NCBI GenBank assembly: GCA_000433175.1
Contig: HF986681.1
Coordinates: 1 to 28,082 of the forward strand
Reading direction: 5' to 3'
DNA: 28,082 nt
Source: Prevotella sp. CAG:1058
Lineage (GTDB): Bacteria; Bacteroidota; Bacteroidia; Bacteroidales; Bacteroidaceae
How positions within the stretch are numbered: the stretch's first letter is position 1; every line of letters begins with the position of its first letter. The position numbers and the translations under genes were made by a program. Under the pieces are notes generated by a model. The model made no database searches. It was not told the DNA's origin and saw only the letters and a list, made by a program, of their open reading frames with translations. Below are positions 23,289 to 28,082 of the stretch, piece after piece.

Positions 23289-24431
23289 ATGGAAGATACT
23301 AAAAAAACATCAAAAGTTTATTTCACGGACTTCCGCTGCCGTCCCGACGAAGGCAGGACGGACAAGCTGAAGCGGCTTATGAAGGCGGCCGGAATGGACA
23401 AGATCGACATGGACGGCAAGTTCGTTGCCATAAAGATGCACTTCGGCGAACTGGGCAACATGTCGTTCCTGCGGTCTAATTATGCCAAGGCAGTCGCCGA
23501 CATGGTGCGGCTATGCGGCGGCAAACCGTTCCTGACAGACTGCAATACGTTGTATCCCGGTAGCCGGAAGAACGCAATAGAGCATCTTTACTGTGCCTGG
23601 GAAAACGGTTTTACGCCGCTTTCGGCCGGATGTCCCGTGATAATCGGTGACGGACTGAAGGGCACCGACGATGTAGCTGTACCCGTTAACGGCGGCGAAT
23701 ATGTTAAGGAGGCAAAGATAGGACGTGCGGTAATGGATGCAGACATCTTCATTTCGCTTACCCACTTCAAGGGACATGAAATGGCAGGATTCGGCGGAAC
23801 TATCAAGAATATAGGTATGGGCTGCGGCTCAAGGGCCGGAAAGAAAGACCAGCACTGCAACGGCAAGCCGAAGATAGACCAGGACGCCTGCCGCGGTTGC
23901 CGCCGCTGCATGCGCGAGTGTGCCAACAACGGACTTGTGTTTGACGCCGAAAAGAAAAAGATGTCGATAGACAATACTAACTGCGTGGGATGCGGACGCT
24001 GCATCGGCGCTTGCAATTTCGACGCCATACACTTCAACAACGACGCCGCCGTGAAGGAGCTGAACTGCCGTATGGCTGAATATACAAAGGCTGTTATCGA
24101 CGGCCGTCCTAATTTCCACATATCGTTAGTGTGCGACGTTTCGCCCACATGCGACTGCCATTCGGGCAACGATGCCGCCATTATTCCTGACGTCGGCATG
24201 TTCGCTTCGTTTGACCCGCTGGCTCTCGACCAGGCTTGTGTTGACGCATGCCTGCGGCAGACGCCTCTGCCGCACACGCTGTTGACCGACGAAATGGCAA
24301 AGCCGGACTTCTGCGACCATCACGACCATTTCGACAACGTTAATCCTAACGCCGAGTACAAGACGTGTCTTGAACATGCCGAGAAAATCGGACTGGGCAA
24401 CAGGGCTTATGAGTTGGTGTCAGTTTCCTGA
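23289..24431 (+). CDS. DUF362 domain protein with two 4Fe-4S clusters (380 aa)
   Basis: The N-terminal ~190 residues are a DUF362 domain (KVYFTDFRC, AIKMHFGELGN, DCNTLYPGSRKNA, HFKGHEMAGFGGTIKNIGMG). Two ferredoxin-type clusters follow: CRGCRRCMREC (about 200-211) and CVGCGRCIGAC (about 233-243), each with the downstream region expected for 4Fe-4S binding. The C-terminus contains further DUF362 sequence (DVSPTCDCHSGNDAAIIPDV, FASFDPLALDQACVDAC). The protein is cytoplasmic and probably handles electrons, but the substrate is unknown. AAGGAGG (23275-23281) stands 7 bases before ATG 23289, which decides the start over a TTG at 23244. Confidence 0.92.
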   Translation: MEDTKKTSKVYFTDFRCRPDEGRTDKLKRLMKAAGMDKIDMDGKFVAIKMHFGELGNMSFLRSNYAKAVADMVRLCGGKPFLTDCNTLYPGSRKNAIEHLYCAWENGFTPLSAGCPVIIGDGLKGTDDVAVPVNGGEYVKEAKIGRAVMDADIFISLTHFKGHEMAGFGGTIKNIGMGCGSRAGKKDQHCNGKPKIDQDACRGCRRCMRECANNGLVFDAEKKKMSIDNTNCVGCGRCIGACNFDAIHFNNDAAVKELNCRMAEYTKAVIDGRPNFHISLVCDVSPTCDCHSGNDAAIIPDVGMFASFDPLALDQACVDACLRQTPLPHTLLTDEMAKPDFCDHHDHFDNVNPNAEYKTCLEHAEKIGLGNRAYELVSVS

Positions 24432-24548
24432 AATCCGGCAATAAGGCAGTATTTACATTGAGGGTAGGAGACAGGTGCCCGGTTGTCAGTCGACCGACAT
24501 GGCTACGCCGATTGACATGGCATTTGTCTTCTATCTCTTTTTTTGCGC

Positions 24549-25085
24549 TTATCTGAAAAGCCTTTCCATTTCCTTAAATCTCTTCAGTCCTTCGTCCCCG
24601 TGCTTTGCCACACTGCGTTCTGCCTGCTCTATGGTCTTTTCCCTGTCGAGCCTTGTCTTTGAGAAAAACTTGTCGGCGTAGCATATAACCTTTTCTTCCA
24701 ACGTTTCAGGCAGCAGGTCAACGCGCGGCAATGGCAGGTCCTGGGCTTCAATCTCGGCCTTTGAAAGTCCCGCTCCGGTGTGGCGTTCGCACACACGTGC
24801 GTGGCGCGGATAGCCTTCGGCGCGCATTATTTCAGCCCCGCAGACTCCGTGGCGTATGTATGGCTCGGTGCCGAAACACTTTATGCCCGGCGCGTCGGTC
24901 ATTACGATGCCGATGTCGTGTATCATCGCCGCCTCAAGAATGAATTGCCTGTCGAGTCCCAGTTCGGGGTGCGCGTCGGCTATTGCCAGCGCCTTTTCGG
25001 CCACCGCCCGGCTGTGGTTGACGATGATGTCGCGTAGTTCGTTGTTGTCTTTACAGTATTTGTCTATTATGAAATTATAGTCCAT
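24549..25085 (-). CDS. HD-domain phosphohydrolase (178 aa)
   Basis: A compact HD domain: H in VNHSRAVAEKALAIAD, the defining HD pair in AAMIHDIGI, a further His in YIRHGVCGAEIM, RHARVCERHTG and the terminal Asp in VICYADKFFSK. These are the metal ligands of small metal-dependent phosphohydrolases of the type that includes tRNA nucleotidyl repair and nucleotide-processing enzymes. The substrate is not identifiable. The start is placed at the ATG of MDYNFIIDKY because the alternative 12 codons upstream adds MILLYTYPHQTT, which is not part of the fold and overlaps a hairpin. It lies on the minus strand, 131 bases after oadA, with a terminator-like hairpin between. The 117 bases to the DUF362 stop hold nothing recognisable. 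Confidence 0.88.
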   Translation of the reverse strand: MDYNFIIDKYCKDNNELRDIIVNHSRAVAEKALAIADAHPELGLDRQFILEAAMIHDIGIVMTDAPGIKCFGTEPYIRHGVCGAEIMRAEGYPRHARVCERHTGAGLSKAEIEAQDLPLPRVDLLPETLEEKVICYADKFFSKTRLDREKTIEQAERSVAKHGDEGLKRFKEMERLFR

Positions 25086-25108
25086 TGTTGTTTGATGCGG
25101 GTATGTAT

Positions 25109-25186
25109 AAAGAAGAATCATAATCAGTACCCTTGGCGTGACTTTTAGGTCGGCAGGCCGGCAGGAACCGATTATGATTCTTCTTT
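25109..25186 (-). terminator. Terminator after the oadA-like gene
   Basis: AAAGAAGAATCATAATC (25109-25125) and GATTATGATTCTTCTTT (25170-25186) are exact 17-bp inverted copies around a 44-base GC-rich loop, 30 bases after the oadA-like stop. On the minus strand the stem ends in TTCTTTATAC. It also overlaps the upstream extension of the HD-domain reading frame. Confidence 0.75.
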
Positions 25187-25215
25187 CAGGTTATTGTATT
25201 CCCAATTATAGTGAA

Positions 25216-26997
25216 TTAAGAATTAATCCAGTCTCTTTCGATGTATGCAATCACGTCGCCGCGGTTAACCTTAGAGCCTTGTTTTGCGGCTATCTCTACG
25301 AGCTTGCCGCCCAGGGCTGCCGGTATGGGCTGGAACTCGCCCCACGGTGTGTGTATGTAGCAGAAGGTCTCGCCCTCCTTGTAGTGCTGGCCGATGTAAG
25401 GCTCGATGCACGGAGTGCACTCGCTGCTGCCTTCGAAGTCGAAGAATACCTGGCCCTTGTACGGTGAAACGATGGCGTCTGCCTTTGCGTGCTTGAATGC
25501 TGCCAGCTCTTTGGGTGACAGTTGTGCGCCGAGCTTGGCGTCCTTTGCCTTCTGGAGGTCGGCCAGCATGCGCTTCTTTGCGGCTCCGCTCTTATAGTCG
25601 CGGTACTGTTCCGGGTGCATTGCCAGCTCGAACAGCTCTTCGTCGTCCTGTCCGTATTCCCATCCGTGCTCGTCCATTTCCTTGCGGAAGTCGTCGAGTG
25701 CGTCGGGTATCAGCGTGTGCGGGTCGGCCGTTGTGAACTCGCGTCCCTGCTTGTTTGCAAGCTCGATGAGTTCGGGGTCTATCTCTCCAGGTATCTTTCC
25801 GCTCTTGCCGAGTATCATTCCCCACATAGAGTCGTCCATCATCACGAAGCGTCCCTTGCCCTGTGCCATGGTTAGCAGGTTGAGCAGTGCTATGTTCTTT
25901 ACGTACTGTGAGAACGGAGTTACCAATGGTGGGTAACCTACGCGCGGCCATACGTAAGCCACTTCGTCGAACAGTTTTACGAGAAGCTCGTCTGTCGTGT
26001 ATTCGGGCTGTCCCTTGCTCTTTAGTATCGAGTTGATTGAGCGGTGGATGCCGGCAAGGTCGGCCATCATGCTTCCCATCATGCCGCCCGGCAGACCGCA
26101 ACCCAGCAGGAGCGAGCTCATGTGCTTGTTGCCCGGGTTGATGAAGTAGCCCAGCCAGTCGTCGATGAACTCCTGTGTCAGCGTGCGTGCCTGCATGTAG
26201 GCGTTCATGTTGATTTCGGGCACTTCGAAGCCTTCGTTCTTCAGCATGCTTTGCACGGAGATGATGTCCGGATGAACCTTACCCCATGACAGCGGCTCGA
26301 TTGCTGTGTCGATTACGTCGCCGCCGTTCTCGCATACTTCGAGTATTGAAGCCATTGAGAGGCCGGGGCCTGAGTGGCCGTGGTACTGTATTATTACGTC
26401 AGGATGCTTTGTCTTGATAGCCTTTGTCAGCTTGCCAAGCATGGCGGGCTGGCCTATGCCGGCCATGTCCTTGAGGCATATTTCCGTTGCTCCGGCTTCT
26501 ATTACCTGGTCGGCTATGTTGCTGTAATATTCAACCGTGTGTATCGGCGACGTCGTGATGCAGAGCGTTGCCTGCGGAGTCATTCCTGCCTCCAATGCCC
26601 ATTTAACGCTCGGTATGATGTTGCGCACGTCGTTGAGTCCGCAGAATATACGGGGAATGTCGACACCCTGTGCGTGCTTCACCTTATACATAAGGCGGCG
26701 TACGTCGTCGGGCACGGGATACATGCGCAGTGCGTTGAGGCCGCGGTCGAGCATGTGGGTCTTTATGCCTACTTCGTTGAATGGCTTGCAGAATGCCCTT
26801 ACGGCGTCGTTCGGATTCTCGCCTGCCAGCAGATTAACCTGCTCGAAGGCACCACCGTTTGTTTCAACGCGCGCGAAGCACCCCATGTCGATTATGGCCG
26901 GAGCCACACGCTCAAGCTGGTCTTTACGTGGCTGGAATTTGCCTGAAGACTGCCACATGTCACGATAAACGAGACTGAACTGGATTTTCTTTTTCAT
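25216..26997 (-). CDS. OadA/PycB-like carboxyltransferase with degenerate biotinyl domain (593 aa)
   Basis: The N-terminal ~290 residues are a carboxyltransferase TIM-barrel of the oxaloacetate decarboxylase alpha / pyruvate carboxylase B type: LVYRDMWQSSG (metal Asp 13), ETNGGAFE, the carboxylated-lysine motif TEICLKDMAG and the metal pair in QYHGHSGPG. The following part (about 300-470) has the conserved post-barrel domain (ELLVKLFDEVAYVWPRVGYP, VTPFSQY). Residues about 515-593 have the fold of a biotinyl domain (VSPYKGQVFFDFEG, YIGQHYKEGETFCYI, LVEIAAKQGSKVNRGDVIAYIE), but the AMKM turn is replaced by TPWGEF (550-555): the lysine that would carry biotin is absent. It would need a separate biotin carrier, or not use biotin at all. 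No decarboxylase beta/gamma genes are near. Confidence 0.85.
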   Translation of the reverse strand: MKKKIQFSLVYRDMWQSSGKFQPRKDQLERVAPAIIDMGCFARVETNGGAFEQVNLLAGENPNDAVRAFCKPFNEVGIKTHMLDRGLNALRMYPVPDDVRRLMYKVKHAQGVDIPRIFCGLNDVRNIIPSVKWALEAGMTPQATLCITTSPIHTVEYYSNIADQVIEAGATEICLKDMAGIGQPAMLGKLTKAIKTKHPDVIIQYHGHSGPGLSMASILEVCENGGDVIDTAIEPLSWGKVHPDIISVQSMLKNEGFEVPEINMNAYMQARTLTQEFIDDWLGYFINPGNKHMSSLLLGCGLPGGMMGSMMADLAGIHRSINSILKSKGQPEYTTDELLVKLFDEVAYVWPRVGYPPLVTPFSQYVKNIALLNLLTMAQGKGRFVMMDDSMWGMILGKSGKIPGEIDPELIELANKQGREFTTADPHTLIPDALDDFRKEMDEHGWEYGQDDEELFELAMHPEQYRDYKSGAAKKRMLADLQKAKDAKLGAQLSPKELAAFKHAKADAIVSPYKGQVFFDFEGSSECTPCIEPYIGQHYKEGETFCYIHTPWGEFQPIPAALGGKLVEIAAKQGSKVNRGDVIAYIERDWINS

Positions 26998-27061
26998 AAT
27001 TAGATTTTTTTGGTTGTCCGCCCCCTCGCGGAGGCGTGTGTAATATTAATGAATCTGTGTG

Positions 27062-27089
27062 CAAAAATAGGAATTTTTCCGACATGCAA
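27062..27089 (-). promoter_or_regulatory. Promoter of the oadA-like gene
   Basis: The complement of 27062-27069 is TATTTTTG and TTG (complement of 27087-27089) lies 17 bases upstream. The start would be near 27055, leaving a leader of about 57 bases. That leader has a GC-rich hairpin (CGCCCCC with GGAGGCG, one mismatch, near 27018-27036). Confidence 0.55.
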
Positions 27090-27381
27090 TGACTTTTAAC
27101 CCGAAAAATAACGTCGCTTTTTGAAAAAAACATGTTTTTAACCGAAATATGGTTTTAAAACAATCGTTTTTGCAAAATCCAGCTCGCAAACGGGGGTTTT
27201 AGCCCTGTCTGCGGGCAGTCGGCCTGGCAGGGCGGTGCAGCCGCATGGTGCCAGGTGTTAGCCTGATTTGTCAGAATGCACGTGGTAGTGCCCTTCCGCC
27301 TGTCGTTTTGTCAAACGGGAAATGTCGGTGATTTCGGTTGAAATAGATAATCATCAGGCGTTTACAAGTCTCTTCTGCCGT
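27090..27381. other. Intergenic stretch without a gene
   Basis: Upstream of the oadA-like promoter. The left part is T/A-rich; the middle (27200-27290) is GC-rich, with short inverted repeats (GCCCTG/CAGGGC, CTGC/GCAG). Nothing coding is seen on either strand. It leads into repeat array D. Confidence 0.5.
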
Positions 27382-27491
27382 AAAAGGCTGCCTCTGAAGC
27401 CACGAAACGTGGCCTTTTACAGTGCGAAAGACGCCCTTTTGCATGCTGAAAGCATGCCTTTTTCAGTTAAAAACGTGCCGGTTATTCGGGC
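27382..27491. repeat. 22-bp periodic repeat array D (5 units)
   Basis: Units start at 27382, 27404, 27426, 27448 and 27470, exactly 22 bp apart, with cores AAAAGGCTGCCTCTG, GAAACGTGGCCTTTT, GAAAGACGCCCTTTT, GAAAGCATGCCTTTTT and the decayed AAAACGTGCCGG. It is the longest of the four arrays in this window and lies in a long non-coding stretch. Confidence 0.8.
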
Positions 27492-27841
27492 AAAAGCAGG
27501 CTGATTGGCGTCTGATTTGCGGTATTTCGTGCAGTTTTGTATATGTTTTTATTGCACAGTTTATGCTTGATGATGCGTAAAAGGCTTATTCCCAACTTGT
27601 TGGCTTTGCACATCCGGGAACGGCGTTTTACTCGGCTTGAGTCAATGTTTTTATAACGTCGCCATTCTGGAGCGTCAAGGAAAATCAAAATGAAAGCATT
27701 TCTGCCGTTAATCAAGAATAATGACATCTTGCAGAGAAAGGATATTAGTCGTTTAAATTTGCCAAATAACAATCTGTGATTATTTTGCTGTGTGGCTAAG
27801 CGGCAATCAATAAAACTTTTGTGGAATTTTGCTTTTTTTTG
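27492..27841. other. AT-rich stretch without a convincing gene
   Basis: On the plus strand, one frame from 27570 gives 28 codons, a TAA, then 40 further codons to 27779 (including MKAFLPLIKNNDILQ from an ATG at 27690 with an AAGGA upstream); this may be a decayed short gene, but I recognise nothing in it. On the minus strand a 193-codon frame (27482-28063) is open through this region, but it resembles no family and runs against the strong promoter at 27842-27872. Confidence 0.35.
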
Positions 27842-27872
27842 TTTGAATGTATCGTGAATTTTATTACATTTG
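27842..27872 (+). promoter_or_regulatory. Promoter of the gene starting at 28062
   Basis: TTTG (27842-27845), exactly 19 bases, TACATTTG (27865-27872): both elements match fully. The start would be near 27879, so the leader is about 180 bases. A 40-codon frame (27933-28055) in the leader ends at a TAA that overlaps the ribosome-binding region; it may be chance. Confidence 0.8.
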
Positions 27873-28061
27873 CAATTGGAACGTTTTTTAACCTTAAAGG
27901 CTCTCTGATTATACGCATTGACGGCGCTGTGAATGTCTTTCAATTGCCTGCTACGGGTGGTTGCGAATCCTGTGCTATCATGTGTATGTAATGTTGAAAT
28001 GAAGACGGTAAACATGCTAATATTAAAACAGAAGCATGGAAATATGGGGAGGTAATGAATC

Positions 28062-28082
28062 ATGAAAACATTGTTATTAACA
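28062..28082 (+). CDS. Start of a gene cut by the window edge
   Basis: Seven codons are visible (MKTLLLT), preceded by GGGGAGG 8 bases before the ATG, with a strong promoter ~190 bases upstream. The beginning with a lysine and a run of leucines suggests the start of a signal peptide. The product cannot be named. Confidence 0.6.

Noticed and set aside
27482..28063. A 193-codon open frame on the minus strand
   Set aside because: It matches no family I recognise, its composition is that of AT-rich non-coding DNA, it begins inside the start of the next gene on the other strand and it runs against a full-match promoter and leader.

Overview
The window looks like chromosomal DNA from a member of the Bacteroidales, most likely a Prevotella-type genome. 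Promoters are of the Bacteroidetes kind (TTG or TTTG, 17-21 bases, then TAnnTTTG) and occur upstream of at least eight genes. The rsfS-ftsH-cdsA order, the DUF349 protein, lipoproteins with SDDE-type export signals, a DUF5060/DUF4038 glycosidase and an OadA-like carboxyltransferase all fit that phylum. Most genes are moderately GC-rich housekeeping genes. The first 1.4 kb and the last ~0.6 kb are clearly richer in A+T.

Layout. 19-1397 (minus): an AT-rich two-gene unit, a small lipoprotein followed by a CoiA-like nuclease. 1478-1825: a short MerR-type regulator. 2188-3800: a three-gene hipBST-like toxin-antitoxin operon; upstream of it lie three 18-bp palindromes spaced 41-42 bp apart, almost certainly the operators. 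4096-7508: rsfS-ftsH-cdsA on the minus strand. 7759-7829: tRNA-Gln(CTG) with its own promoter and terminator. 8039-8184: the decayed 3' end of a gene, just ahead of an intact secreted glycosidase (8252-9856). 10162-15836: minus-strand genes for a TPR protein, a DUF349 protein, CorA and a surface lipoprotein. 16281-19938: pepT, with a terminator-like hairpin at its predicted transcription start, then a CPA2-type cation/proton antiporter. 20168-23029: an LptD-like outer-membrane protein. 23289-24431: a DUF362 ferredoxin-like protein. 24549-25085: an HD-domain hydrolase. 25216-26997: an OadA-like carboxyltransferase whose C-terminal biotinyl-like domain lacks the biotin lysine. The last kilobase is mostly non-coding and ends in the first seven codons of a gene with a strong promoter and a long leader.

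The most unusual signal is a dispersed family of short arrays at four intergenic sites (about 2027, 9895, 20036 and 27382). Each array holds four or five degenerate units repeating at exactly 22 bp, and each unit is built on a near-palindromic core of the form RAAAGGYNRCCTTTT. In two arrays neighbouring units are complementary over 14-18 bases, with different stem sequences, so the ability to pair appears conserved while the sequence drifts. I do not recognise this as a named repeat family. No CRISPR array, intact insertion sequence, rRNA or prophage gene was seen.
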